Source: Seongchinamella sediminis
GTDB taxonomy: Bacteria > Pseudomonadota > Gammaproteobacteria > Pseudomonadales > Halieaceae
NCBI RefSeq assembly: GCF_003457605.1
Contig: NZ_QRAN01000027.1
Span: 1 to 38,162, forward strand
Direction: 5' to 3'
Length of the DNA stretch: 38,162 bases
The position numbers were made by a program, and so were the translations under genes. The notes beneath the pieces were generated by a model, which ran no database searches, was not told where the DNA came from, and was given only the letters and a program-made list of their open reading frames with translations. Positions 24,601-32,968 of the stretch are shown in pieces. Each line of letters begins with the position of its first letter. Positions within the stretch are counted from its first letter, which is position 1.

Positions 24601-24914
24601 GGCTCCGCCGCCATCTGCTTGAGATCCTGGGGAGGCAGCAGGGCCCGCCCCGCCGACGCGAGGGACTCCAAGCGCCAGAAGTCCCCGGCCAGCTGCTCGC
24701 GAAAGTAAGTGGACTGGTAATAGTCTACGCCGCCGTCTTCACTTCGCTCACAGTTGGCCGGGGCACCCGCCGCAGTGCCGGGAGTGGCCAGCCACAGCAT
24801 CAGGCTGGCGGCGAGAGCCGGCCCCCGAAGCCAAAAAAGCAACAATGAGATGCAATGTACCAGGCTGGAAACGAGCAAGACCGATCTGTCAATGTTAATC
24901 CATGCAATAGCCAT
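21597..24914 (-). CDS. Very large exported protein: propeller-like region plus C-terminal ankyrin repeats
   Basis: The 1105-aa protein has an N-terminal hydrophobic export segment (about 20-50, ending TPGTAAGA), a beta-rich propeller-like part (about 270-620, with RGTYLFSYSARGQLRWRRRL, ALDRDGAVLWQSALG and ILRLDRAAAA units) and a helical middle (about 640-880). About six ankyrin repeats follow from about 889 (GNTLLHTAARHG, GATALHRALAE, GESALHLALHS, RTPLHRAAAMW). Ankyrin repeats on an exported protein suggest binding in the periplasm or outside the cell. I do not recognise the whole architecture. ATG 24914 is the longest start; a later ATG near residue 39 is possible. Translation is coupled to the TonB-C-like gene. 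Confidence 0.75.
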   Translation of the reverse strand: MAIAWINIDRSVLLVSSLVHCISLLLFWLRGPALAASLMLWLATPGTAAGAPANCERSEDGGVDYYQSTYFREQLAGDFWRLESLASAGRALLPPQDLKQMAAEPAAAGERLMAAVDAHLCQPRPAHPELQWTTFLQSQHGGSGGRAWQTLSARQFIDGLPVDGGYCYAHFDREGQFLTVGCSLVARNDVALGEGEWPGEEEVVAVAEAAYIADLANLPGSGQKVESIERRYGGAQPFLLVRHVGCGVTRVNALTLEARYHCEEIRPMPVRSGLQDNEKLLLLEDLPPYFEDSAFVMDDSGGYLIAGSVQRAWQGETGPQIDRGTYLFSYSARGQLRWRRRLESASEGFWLYPREDAVLLWQRFSEPGGTDDRPYMRSVLLSLADGRPLEAERRFPLPFYGEVQPDALGTRLFALRTSGAQNALLALDRDGAVLWQSALGDSSLGRQAWPRPGGGLAALYVAGRDASYYSLRLITADGTIEHEVDLDLERGETVELLRVTDGHAELRVQVSATDARGHYELQSYLVDSGERVRRRIMPGVNPEQQRLLPNGQVLYFGGEGGWALLGEEGPAATWRRYLGLGESSSFTHAALADGELALLAYIDYPRERSTTPDRRAILRLDRAAAAQGTRADDCPLVTHAELRQLELNLWQDYNLTFSMPHQQRRPDPGCIDRHRIRYRDFMAALREDLHRRGYRAPGYFATVALESGQPGIHLRGGGAGRSQYGPGQLAYYLRAEFGDADELAAFLQIVLEPHARRTTALRDAFFLHTGVTLGLGIPPQAGGDVLDAYEARLARVLSEVTTRPVLDYLPTVEVGPPLLTLDSRGLSFAENPRTYTEEPIALDEFRAETLLRWLHERERKNVEQRRGNCDRALLRDRDREPEHRLSLALECHELAAARAALSAGASPHHTWGGADDAPLVHSARSHPQALALLLDAGASLYERDRAGNTLLHTAARHGERATLMRLAEDEALVNTAAYDGATALHRALAEPRYPPQVLAPLVLAQRDIDARNIDGESALHLALHSPAVVLQLLAAGADPDARDERDRTPLHRAAAMWLGEGSIRALLAVGADESLRDARGRRALDIARELQLPHNEALLSGEKAP

Positions 24915-25181
24915 TGAGGTTTATTGTAGTAAGCATACGTGTCGAGTCTAGCGTCTTTTGAAGCCGGTTATATCTCATCGAGCTGCATTCATTGATCGCC
25001 GTTTCTGGCGAAGCGCACAATTTCAGCCTGTCTCTGCTGACAATTCAAAATCGTTTCAGCAGCACGACACAAACCCCTGCATTGCTGTGGCGCCCACCTC
25101 CGCTGGCGCCGCGGGCAAATATGCAGCCAGGGTTTTTGAATGTTAGGCTGTCGGGAGCAAGCCCCCTGACTGGACAACTTT

Positions 25182-27272
25182 ATGCGCGAACAAAAGCACC
25201 GCACAGCATCCACAGCGAACTCCAATCCCATGTCTACGGTGCTGGTCCCGGTCTTTGTTCCCGCGGTGGTGGTCATTGTGCTGCTGGTGATAGGCACCAT
25301 CGCAAACCCCGAACTCGCAGGCTCGCTGTTCTCGCAGGTGCTGGCTTATATCACCCACACCTTCGGCTGGTTCTATATGCTGTCGGTGGCGTTTTTCCTG
25401 GTGTTCATTGTTGGCGTGGCGCTGACTCGCTGGGGCAACATCAAACTCGGCCCCGACCACGCTGACCCGCAGTACAGCTTTCCCGCCTGGTTTGCCATGC
25501 TGTTTTCCGCCGGCTACGGCATTGCACTACTGTTTTTCGGTGTGGCCGAACCGGTTCTACACTATGCCTCACCACCGATGGGGGCCGGTGAGACAGTCGA
25601 TGCGGCAAAGCAGGCCATGCAGATCGCCTTTTTCCACTGGGGCTTTCATATCTGGGCAATCTACGGCCTGGTTGGCCTGGTGCTCGCCTACTTCGCGTTT
25701 CGTCACGGCCTGCCACTGTCCATCCGCTCCGCACTGTATCCGCTCATTGGCGACCGGATCTATGGCCCTATCGGCCACGCGGTGGATGTGTTCGCCATTC
25801 TCGGCACCCTGTTCGGGATCGGCACCACCCTCGGCTTGTCGGTAACCCAGCTCAACACCGGCCTCAACTACCTCTGGCCTTCGGTACCCATCAATCACAC
25901 GGTGCAGATTATCTGCATTGGCGGAATCACCGGCCTGGCCATCCTGTCTGTGGTGGCGGGCATGGACAAGGGGGTGAAGCGCCTCTCCATACTGAATATG
26001 GCTATCGCCATTGCACTGATGACCTTCGTGTTTTTTGCCGGCCCTTCAATCCACATTCTCGAAACCTTCCTGCAGAACACCGGCAGCTACGTCAATAACA
26101 TCATCGAGCGGACATTCAACCTGCAGGCCTACGAACGCAGCGACTGGATCGGCAACTGGACCCTGTTTATCTTCGGCTGGACCATTGCCTGGGCGCCGTT
26201 CGTCGGCCTGTTTATCGCCAAGATCAGCCGCGGAAGAACCATCCGCGAGTTCGTGATAGGGGTGATGCTGGTGCCGTCCATTTTTACCTTTCTCTGGTTC
26301 TCCATATTCGGCGGCACGGCGCTCACCGAAATCATGGGCGAGGGCTACACCACCCTGATTGCCGAGGTGCAGGAAAACCAGGCCGTCGCGCTGTTCAATC
26401 TCTATGGCACCCTGCCCATGAGCACCCTGCTCTCGCTGTTGACCGTGTTGCTGATCATCACCTTCTTCGTCACCTCATCTGACTCGGGCTCGCTGGTCGT
26501 CGACTCCCTGGCATCCGGCGGCGCGCTGCATACGCCGGTCTGGCACCGTGTATTCTGGGCCTCCATGGAGGGCCTGGTAGCGGCCACTCTGCTGCTGGCA
26601 GGCGGCCTGAGCGCGCTGCAGACCATGACCATCGTCAGCGCCCTGCCGTTCAGTCTGATCATGATTATCTCGGCGCTGGGAATGTGGCGGGCGCTGGTTA
26701 TCGAGGGTCACCACCACAGCAGCCTGAAGACCGGGGTCCAGCAACGCTATTCCGGCACCAGCGGCCACGGTCTGTGGCGGCGGCGCCTGCACTCCCTGGT
26801 GTCGTTCCCGAAACAGGACGAAGTGCAGGCTTTCATGGAATCCACGGTCCACAAGGCCATGCTCCGGGTTGAGCGGGAACTGGCCAACGAGGGCTGGGAC
26901 GCAGAGGTAACAATCGATGCGGAAAACAACCGCGTCTACCTGGAAGTAACCAAGGATGACCGGGTGGATTTCGTCTATGAAATACGCCGGGTCGAGCATT
27001 CCCTGCCGGATTTCGCCTATCCCGAAATGCCGGAGGCGAACGACGGTGAAATTCACTTCTACCGGGCGGAGGTCTTCCTGCGCCGGGGCGGACAGTCCTA
27101 CGATGTGTTCGGCCTGGACCAGCAGGACATTATCACCGATATCCTCGACCAGTTGGAGAAACACCTGCACTTCCTCCACATTTCGCCATCGATCCTGCCC
27201 TGGCGCATGGAAGAGCACGACGACATGCTGTCCACCCCGCCGGAGCCGCCCAGTGTCGACTTGAAAAGCTAG
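25182..27272 (+). CDS. BCCT-family transporter (BetT-like) with cytosolic C-terminal extension
   Basis: The 696-aa carrier has about 12 helices in residues 20-510 and the BCCT signature around GNWTLFIFGWTIAWAPFVGL and FIAKISRGRTIREF, with GMDKGVKRLS and FFGVAEPVLHY also typical. Residues about 530-696 form a hydrophilic extension (WDAEVTIDAENNRVYLEV, SYDVFGLDQQDIITDILDQL) as in choline carrier BetT, where the tail senses osmotic state. By family it imports a quaternary amine such as choline, betaine or carnitine with Na+ or H+. No bet genes adjoin. ATG 25182 is used; ATG 25230 is possible. Confidence 0.9.
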   Translation: MREQKHRTASTANSNPMSTVLVPVFVPAVVVIVLLVIGTIANPELAGSLFSQVLAYITHTFGWFYMLSVAFFLVFIVGVALTRWGNIKLGPDHADPQYSFPAWFAMLFSAGYGIALLFFGVAEPVLHYASPPMGAGETVDAAKQAMQIAFFHWGFHIWAIYGLVGLVLAYFAFRHGLPLSIRSALYPLIGDRIYGPIGHAVDVFAILGTLFGIGTTLGLSVTQLNTGLNYLWPSVPINHTVQIICIGGITGLAILSVVAGMDKGVKRLSILNMAIAIALMTFVFFAGPSIHILETFLQNTGSYVNNIIERTFNLQAYERSDWIGNWTLFIFGWTIAWAPFVGLFIAKISRGRTIREFVIGVMLVPSIFTFLWFSIFGGTALTEIMGEGYTTLIAEVQENQAVALFNLYGTLPMSTLLSLLTVLLIITFFVTSSDSGSLVVDSLASGGALHTPVWHRVFWASMEGLVAATLLLAGGLSALQTMTIVSALPFSLIMIISALGMWRALVIEGHHHSSLKTGVQQRYSGTSGHGLWRRRLHSLVSFPKQDEVQAFMESTVHKAMLRVERELANEGWDAEVTIDAENNRVYLEVTKDDRVDFVYEIRRVEHSLPDFAYPEMPEANDGEIHFYRAEVFLRRGGQSYDVFGLDQQDIITDILDQLEKHLHFLHISPSILPWRMEEHDDMLSTPPEPPSVDLKS

Positions 27273-27359
27273 GTGCCGGACCCTGGAATCGCCGTCCAGG
27301 CACCAATTAGCCTATACTCCATGACCCTGCATACACACGACTCTACAGCGGAGGTCGAC

Positions 27360-28577
27360 GTGACAATTGGCGTTGGTGGATCAACACCGGAACAGGAACT
27401 GGCCAGTTTCCATGACATGACGATGGGCGTTGCACCCATATCGCATAAGGAGTACGAAGCCCGCATTGACAAGGCGCAGGCGCTGATGCAGGAAAAGGCC
27501 ATTGCCGCCATCTATGTCAATGCTGGCACAAACCTGTACTACTTTACCGGCACCCGCTGGGGCGCCAGCGAGAGGATGGTGGGCGCCATTATTCCCGCCA
27601 GTGGCCAGCTGGAATACATTGCGCCGGCCTTTGAAGAAGCGACGCTACTGGAGCACATGACGATCACCGGGCCGGTCAACGGCTGGGAAGAAGACGAGAG
27701 CCCCTACGCACTGTTCGGCTCAACCCTGGATCGCATGGGCCTGGACGCCGGCAAGGTGGGCATTGATGAGGCAGCCCCTTTCTTCCTCTACGACGGCATC
27801 AGGCAAAGCAACCCGCAGTTCCAGTACCTTAATGCTGCAGCAATTACCGCTGCCTGTAGAATGATTAAATCCCCGGCTGAAATCGCCCTGATGCAAAGAG
27901 CTAAGGATATCACCCTGGCCGTGCACAAGAGCGCGGCCCGCATTCTGGCCCCGGGCATTACAACCACAGAGGTCGAGGGCTTTATCCATGCCGCTCACCA
28001 GGCAGCGGGCGCCAGCTCCGGGTCCTACTTCTGCATCGTCCTGTTTGGCGAGACCACCGCCTACCCGCATGGGGTCGCGCATCCCCAGGTGCTGCAGGAC
28101 AATGACATGGTGCTTATCGATACCGGCTGCCAGCTCGAAGGCTATATTTCTGACATCACCCGTTCCTACGTCTATGGCGAGGCTACCGAGCGCCAGCGCC
28201 AGATCTGGAACCTGGAGAAAGCGGCCCAGGCCGCGGCTTTCGCGGCGGCACAAATCGGCCAGGCGTGCAGCGAGGTCGATAATGCCGCAAGAAAAACGCT
28301 GCAGGCCCAGGGCCTGGGCCCCAACTACAAGCTACCCGGCCTACCCCACCGTACCGGCCACGGCATCGGTCTGGATATCCACGAATGGCCGTACCTGGTC
28401 AGCAATGAAAGCACCACTCTCGAAGCGGGCATGTGCTTTAGCAATGAGCCAATGATCTGCATTCCCGGCGAATTCGGTGTTCGCCATGAAGACCATTTTT
28501 ACCTGACAGAATCAGGTCCGAAGTGGTTTACCGAGCCCGCTCATTCGGTGGACGACCCCTTCGGTTATAACGCGTGA
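27360..28577 (+). CDS. M24-family metallopeptidase (Xaa-Pro dipeptidase-like)
   Basis: The 405-aa protein has a creatinase-like N-terminal domain and a pita-bread C-terminal domain. The five metal ligands are visible: Asp in VLIDTGC, Asp in ISDITRSY, His in HRTGHGIGLDIHE, Glu in CFSNEPMICIPG and Glu in GVRHEDHF. By family it cleaves Xaa-Pro peptides, or in some members creatine-like substrates. GTG 27360 has GGAGG 5 nt upstream and is chosen over GTG 27273 and ATG 27321. It lies downstream of the BCCT carrier on the same strand, so processing of an imported amine-related compound is conceivable but not shown. Confidence 0.85.
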   Translation: MTIGVGGSTPEQELASFHDMTMGVAPISHKEYEARIDKAQALMQEKAIAAIYVNAGTNLYYFTGTRWGASERMVGAIIPASGQLEYIAPAFEEATLLEHMTITGPVNGWEEDESPYALFGSTLDRMGLDAGKVGIDEAAPFFLYDGIRQSNPQFQYLNAAAITAACRMIKSPAEIALMQRAKDITLAVHKSAARILAPGITTTEVEGFIHAAHQAAGASSGSYFCIVLFGETTAYPHGVAHPQVLQDNDMVLIDTGCQLEGYISDITRSYVYGEATERQRQIWNLEKAAQAAAFAAAQIGQACSEVDNAARKTLQAQGLGPNYKLPGLPHRTGHGIGLDIHEWPYLVSNESTTLEAGMCFSNEPMICIPGEFGVRHEDHFYLTESGPKWFTEPAHSVDDPFGYNA

Positions 28578-28657
28578 AACCCGTGCTGGGAACGTTGTTG
28601 CTCGCCAGCTCAGGCACAGCGAATTTTGCCGGCTCAGGTTCCCGGTAAGCGCAAGCC

Positions 28658-29569
28658 ATGCAAGCCCCACAACTCAAACACTGGATATTACTGCTACTGC
28701 TGAGCCTGGCATGGGGCCTTGCCTTCTCCCTGATTGCCGTCGCGCTTGAATCATTTCCGCCTATCACGATTGTCAATATACGTCTCGGGGTCGGGGCGGT
28801 GACCCTGTTCCTGGTAATGCGCTGGCAAGGGCATCGGCTGCCACGGGAGTCAGCCTGGTGGTGGCGATTTGCAGTGCTGACGACCATCGGCAACCTGATT
28901 CCCTTCTCGCTGATTACCTGGGCAGAGACAGAGATCAGCAGTTCCCAGGCCGGCCTGCTGATGGCGCTGATGCCGATCAGCACCATGGTGCTATCCCACT
29001 TCTTCGTGCATGAAGACACGCTGACACCACGCCGACTGTGCGGCGTTATGCTCGGCTTTGGCGGCGTGCTGGTGTTAATCGGCGGCAAGGCCTTGACGGG
29101 TATTGTCGGCAGCGCCCTGCTCGCACAGCTGGCAGTGGTCGCGGCAACCCTGTCCTATGCCAGTAACGCGGTGTACAGCAAACGTTTACCACCGATAAAT
29201 ACTCTCGTGGTGGGCACCGGCTCGCTTGGCGTCGGCACCGTGCTGCTGTTGCCCTTTAGCTTCTTCCTGGAGCAGGCGCACTGGGTCGCCCCCTCTTGCA
29301 ATGCACTGGCTGCGACGCTGACGCTGGGCGTCGTTTCAACGGGGCTTGCAACCTGGATCTATTTCCGGGTGATATCGGACTGTGGCCCTTTATTCCTGTC
29401 TATTATCAATTACATTATCCCTGCCATTGCCTTCGCCGCCGGGGTCATCTTCCTGGGTGAAAGTGCCCAGCTCAGTCAGTTCGCCGGCTTGCTGTTGATT
29501 CTGGCCGGCATAGCACTCACCCAGAACCGCTCGCCGGCATTGAGAAATTTAGCCGGGGAAGACGCGTAG
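28658..29569 (+). CDS. EamA/DMT-family exporter, 10 TM
   Basis: The 303-aa membrane protein has two repeated five-helix EamA units: LAWGLAFSLIAVALESFPPI, ITWAETEISSSQAGLLMALM, LGFGGVLVLIGG, then TLSYASNAVYSKR, SIINYIIPAIAFAAGVIFLG and LLLILAGIALTQ. The family exports small metabolites such as amino acids; the substrate cannot be read from sequence. ATG 28658 begins the first helix. It follows the M24 gene by 80 bp on the same strand. Confidence 0.88.
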   Translation: MQAPQLKHWILLLLLSLAWGLAFSLIAVALESFPPITIVNIRLGVGAVTLFLVMRWQGHRLPRESAWWWRFAVLTTIGNLIPFSLITWAETEISSSQAGLLMALMPISTMVLSHFFVHEDTLTPRRLCGVMLGFGGVLVLIGGKALTGIVGSALLAQLAVVAATLSYASNAVYSKRLPPINTLVVGTGSLGVGTVLLLPFSFFLEQAHWVAPSCNALAATLTLGVVSTGLATWIYFRVISDCGPLFLSIINYIIPAIAFAAGVIFLGESAQLSQFAGLLLILAGIALTQNRSPALRNLAGEDA

Positions 29570-29692
29570 CCGGTTGATGCCAGTCCGCCAGAACATTCGA
29601 TCCGGGTCAGCGTGCATTATCTGCGCTACACTCATTAAGTGGTCGCTTATTAAGCCGTACATCGCCGATTACAACTGCACAGGGGGTAGCTC

Positions 29693-30472
29693 ATGGCGGA
29701 GCAAATAATCCATGTAGCGGAAAGCTTCTGGAATATACGGGGCTCCTTCCGCATAGGCGGCGTTGTGGAGATTGGCACTCAGGCCTCACTGGTCCAACTG
29801 TCCAGCGGCAGTTTCCTGCTGTTGGATTCGTATTCCATCAGTGAGCCCCTGCGGGAAGAAATCGATGCTATCGTGGGCGATGGCGAAGTCGAAGCCATCC
29901 TGAACCTGCATCCCTTCCATACGGTACACGTGCAGCGCATGCATGAATTGTTCCCCGATGCACGTCTTCATGGTACCCAGAGGCATCTTGATCTGTTCCC
30001 CGATCTGCCATGGGAAGAAGTGCGAAGCGAAGACCAGGAACTGCATGACTGGTACGCCGACGACCTGGATTTCACCATCCCGAGAGGCGTGGATTTCATT
30101 TCCGCCAATGAGAACATTCACTTTGCGTCCGTCCTGGCCTACCACCGGGCATCCGGCACCATCCACGCGGATGATACCTTGATGTATATACGCCTCCCGC
30201 GATTCCTGGGCCTTGTCGGTTTATCCGAACGGGTCAGTTTCCACCCCACACTGGCCATGGCGCTGGAAAAGCGAGAAGGGGCGGCAGCGGAATTCAGGGA
30301 GTGGTCTACGGAATTGGCAGACGCCTGGGGCGAGGCTGAAAATCTCTGTGCCGCTCATTCCGGCAACCTGCTAGCCGAATCCAACCCTGGGGCCCCAATC
30401 AGCGAGCGCATACGCAAGGCGGCAGATCGCTGCGAACCGGTTCTCGGCAAGCACGAACGCCGCTATGGCTGA
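29693..30472 (+). CDS. Metallo-beta-lactamase-fold-like protein with degenerate metal site
   Basis: The 259-aa protein has features of a metallo-beta-lactamase fold: an N-terminal strand pair, LNLHPFHTVHVQRMHELFPD in place of the HxHxDH motif, ARLHGTQRHLDLFPDLPWEE, and SGTIHADDTLMY near the second half. The pattern resembles DUF4336-like members. The motif HPFHTVHV keeps spaced His residues but lacks the usual Asp, so metal binding is uncertain. ATG 29693 follows AGGGGGT. No operon partner is obvious; the next gene is convergent. Confidence 0.6.
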   Translation: MAEQIIHVAESFWNIRGSFRIGGVVEIGTQASLVQLSSGSFLLLDSYSISEPLREEIDAIVGDGEVEAILNLHPFHTVHVQRMHELFPDARLHGTQRHLDLFPDLPWEEVRSEDQELHDWYADDLDFTIPRGVDFISANENIHFASVLAYHRASGTIHADDTLMYIRLPRFLGLVGLSERVSFHPTLAMALEKREGAAAEFREWSTELADAWGEAENLCAAHSGNLLAESNPGAPISERIRKAADRCEPVLGKHERRYG

Positions 30473-30630
30473 AACGCGTTGTCCGGATAGCGGCCTCTGA
30501 CAGCGCCTTTGGACAGGCGCCCAATATTGTCCACTGGTAGCGCGAGTGGTTCACTGACAAGTCTAACCAAGCCATGGAGGCAACAGCCAGGTTTGACCGT
30601 GGTCTGACCACGCTTACAGGCTGGAACTGG

Positions 30631-31437
30631 TCAGTTTTTGACGTCAGCCCACAAAATTGGGATGGGTGTCCTGTGTGACCGCTCAAAATTGGGATGGGTG
30701 TCCTGTGTGACCGCTGTGTGACCGCCGCAAAGTCGGTCGGCCAGTTTGCGCAGCTGCGCTGCGCCATCTCCCTGAAAGGCACTGCCATGCATGCAGGCCA
30801 GCGTGTGCGGCTGCAGCGCAGCCAGACGCTCCAGCACCGGGCCGGTATTTGCACCGTGGGCAAAATAATCCAGGGTGCGGCGCATCTGCTCACTGCTGTC
30901 GAGAACATCATCAGATACCGGCGCGTGCTCACTGCCCGGCTGGGTGAAGAGGTCACCGCAAAACAGCAGCCTGGCAGTCAGTTCGAACAAAAAACCGTTC
31001 TCCCACCCGTGGGGAACATGAGGTGCATCGATCCAGACCACCCTGCGCGCACCCAGTGACAGTTCCTCACCATCGGCTAGTACCCGCGGTGGCCGGTCGG
31101 CCAGGTCCGCTATGCTGGTCATTGCCGCGACCTGGCCGCACAGCGCCTCGGCCCGGGGGGCGGCCCGGAGAAATTCATTGAGCGAGCCACACTCATCGGC
31201 TTCCACATGACAGAAGGAGATATAACGCAGTTGGTTCAGTGGCAGTACCGATTCGATGGCCTGGCTGACAGGCTCAAAAAGCCCGCGCAGGCCGGTGTGG
31301 AATAACAGTGGCGCCTCGTCCACCAATAAATACTGATTAAAGCTGAAACCTCCCGGTACCGTCTCGGGTGAAACGGGCGTGCTGATTCGGTACAGGCCAT
31401 TACCAATGTCGTCGATACGAGTGCCCGGTGTATTCAT
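30631..31437 (-). CDS. Flavodiiron-type metallo-beta-lactamase-fold protein with repeat-derived C-terminus
   Basis: The 268-aa protein has the diiron-type site of the ODP/flavodiiron branch: SFCHVEADECGSL (H-x-E-x-D), HVPHGWENG, LFCGDLFTQ and LACMHGSAFQGD. There is no flavodoxin domain. Relatives bind O2, NO or related substrates at a diiron centre. ATG 31437 is chosen because GGGAG lies 8 nt upstream; the longer frame adds 40 unconserved residues. The last about 25 residues (VTQDTHPNFERSHRTPIPIL, then WADVKN) are encoded by a 32-bp tandem repeat, so the native end was probably overwritten near LCGGHTA. Confidence 0.75.
   Translation of the reverse strand: MNTPGTRIDDIGNGLYRISTPVSPETVPGGFSFNQYLLVDEAPLLFHTGLRGLFEPVSQAIESVLPLNQLRYISFCHVEADECGSLNEFLRAAPRAEALCGQVAAMTSIADLADRPPRVLADGEELSLGARRVVWIDAPHVPHGWENGFLFELTARLLFCGDLFTQPGSEHAPVSDDVLDSSEQMRRTLDYFAHGANTGPVLERLAALQPHTLACMHGSAFQGDGAAQLRKLADRLCGGHTAVTQDTHPNFERSHRTPIPILWADVKN
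30652..30726. repeat. 32-bp tandem repeat, GGGTGTCCT family
   Basis: Two identical 32-bp units (30652-30683 and 30684-30715) start CAAAATTGGGATGGGTGTCC, followed by a partial unit (30716-30726). The core GATGGGTGTCCT recurs in the arrays at 36811-37006 (inverted) and 37055-37120. The repeat overlaps the 3' end of the minus-strand metallo-beta-lactamase-fold gene. Confidence 0.85.
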
Positions 31438-31583
31438 GGTCATATCTCCCAATCCGGCGTTGGCGACTTGCTGCTGAGCATCAGTAGCAATCAAAGAGTT
31501 ATGGATTCTGGCTGTCGCCAGAATGACATTAGTCAGAGTTTCCCTAGTTCGGTCCATGCAGGGTGTGGATATCCATCAATTTT

Positions 31584-32387
31584 TCACCGTGGCTTACGCC
31601 CCATAAACCTGGCGCTCCAGACCGAGCCTGCATACTGCTGCAACAAGCCGTCCACCTGGTCACAATCAAGGTCAAAGTCTGGAATATCTTCACTGAGAAT
31701 GGCGCGAAGCTGGGCTGCGTCGTAGACCAATCGCTCACTCACTTCCACGCCTTCGAGACCTGCCTCGCGCAAGCCGTCGTTATAGTCATTTTCCGAGATG
31801 GCCCCGGCCACACAGGCAGACCATGCCGCCACACTCTCGCGAATAAGCTCGGGCAGGTCACCTACAACAATGTCCGAGATCATGAACCGCGCTCCCGGTT
31901 TCATCACCCGGGCGATCTCACGGAAGACCGCCTTTTTGTCCGGCGACAGGTTGATCACACAATTTGAAATCACCCAGTCCACTGAGCAATCTTCGACCGG
32001 CAAGTGCTCGATCAAACCCTTGCGCACTTCGATGTTGTCGAAACCCGCCCTGGCAGCGTTCTGTCTCGCCGCAGCGACCATCTCATCGGTCATATCAACC
32101 CCTATGACCTTGCCACCGGGTCCGGTTTTCTCCGCTGCCAGCAGTAGATCCAGGCCGCCTCCGCAGCCCAGGTCGAGCACCGTGTCACCCTCCCGCACGC
32201 CCGCGAAAGCCACGGGGTTTCCGCAACCCAGGGAGGCGCCAGCCGCCTCGGAGTGCGTGACTGACTCGCCGTACCCAGCCAATTTTGCCGTCGAGCTGTT
32301 CGCGCAGCAGCTGCCTTGCTCCTGCGCCTTTTTCAGCATGTCCGCATAACTTTTCCTGACGAGGTCATGGGTTTCCGACGCTTTCAT
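31584..32387 (-). CDS. arsM: Arsenite S-adenosylmethionine methyltransferase
   Basis: The 267-aa protein matches ArsM throughout: YADMLKKAQEQGSCCAN, GYGES, ASLGCGNPVAFAGVREGDTV, LDLGCGGGLDLLLAAEKTGP, GKVIGVDMTDEMV, SNCVINLSPDKKAVF and WSACVAGAISE. The conserved cysteines needed to bind As(III) are present (CC27-28, GCGNP, SNCV and SACVAG). It methylates arsenite to volatile or less retained methylarsenicals in the cytoplasm. ATG 32387 has GAGGAG upstream and is preferred to the frame start 36 bp earlier. No arsR, arsB or arsC adjoins, so it is an orphan detoxification gene. The flavodiiron-type protein follows 146 bp downstream on the same strand. Confidence 0.93.
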   Translation of the reverse strand: MKASETHDLVRKSYADMLKKAQEQGSCCANSSTAKLAGYGESVTHSEAAGASLGCGNPVAFAGVREGDTVLDLGCGGGLDLLLAAEKTGPGGKVIGVDMTDEMVAAARQNAARAGFDNIEVRKGLIEHLPVEDCSVDWVISNCVINLSPDKKAVFREIARVMKPGARFMISDIVVGDLPELIRESVAAWSACVAGAISENDYNDGLREAGLEGVEVSERLVYDAAQLRAILSEDIPDFDLDCDQVDGLLQQYAGSVWSARFMGRKPR

Positions 32388-32580
32388 CGAATTGCTCCTC
32401 ACAGCGGTTTTGACCATCTTCATGAAAGTTTGGATGCTATTTCCAGAAATTCAACCTGAATACTGAGATGCGGATAGAAAGGGCTTCCACCAGATGGACA
32501 GGCGGCCCATGTCGTGCGCCAGTTCAGAGCGGGGCTCCTGCGCGCCCCGCTCCTGACCATCCCGGCGCAGCAGCGCGCTC

Positions 32581-32805
32581 TCAGGCTGCCTCGCCCTTTT
32601 GCAGGACGTGGATATCCGCTGCCGCGAGGCACTTACCGCCAATGGCCCAGTCCCCACCCTCGATCTCCTGGATCCGGACCCAGGTGACCGAGCGCATACT
32701 TTCGCCCTCCACAGCGACCATGGCTTCGGTGACCTTTTCGATCAGCTCCTGCTTCTGGTCCGGGGTGAATACGTTTTTGATCACATCGATAGTTACGAGT
32801 GGCAT
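32581..32805 (-). CDS. 4-oxalocrotonate tautomerase-family protein
   Basis: This is a 74-aa small tautomerase with Pro2 ([20 protein letters not shown]) as the catalytic base after Met removal, followed by [14 protein letters not shown] and [19 protein letters not shown]. Length and fold match 4-OT monomers, which usually assemble as hexamers. The substrate is not evident. AGGAG lies 7 nt before the ATG. It is divergent from the winged-helix regulator gene with about 160 bp between starts, so that regulator could control it. Confidence 0.88.
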   Translation of the reverse strand: MPLVTIDVIKNVFTPDQKQELIEKVTEAMVAVEGESMRSVTWVRIQEIEGGDWAIGGKCLAAADIHVLQKGEAA

Positions 32806-32968
32806 GTGAGTTCTCCTGTTGCCCTAAGGCAGTTGTTTCGTTCTGGCGGCGCCTTATTGCGACCACAGGTGAATTGTCGTCATAATCGACCAGGAAGACA
32901 TGGAGAGACTGTGGAGGTATTGTGGATTTTTTGCGGATTCCACCGATGCCCGGGTCTATGCTCCTCGC

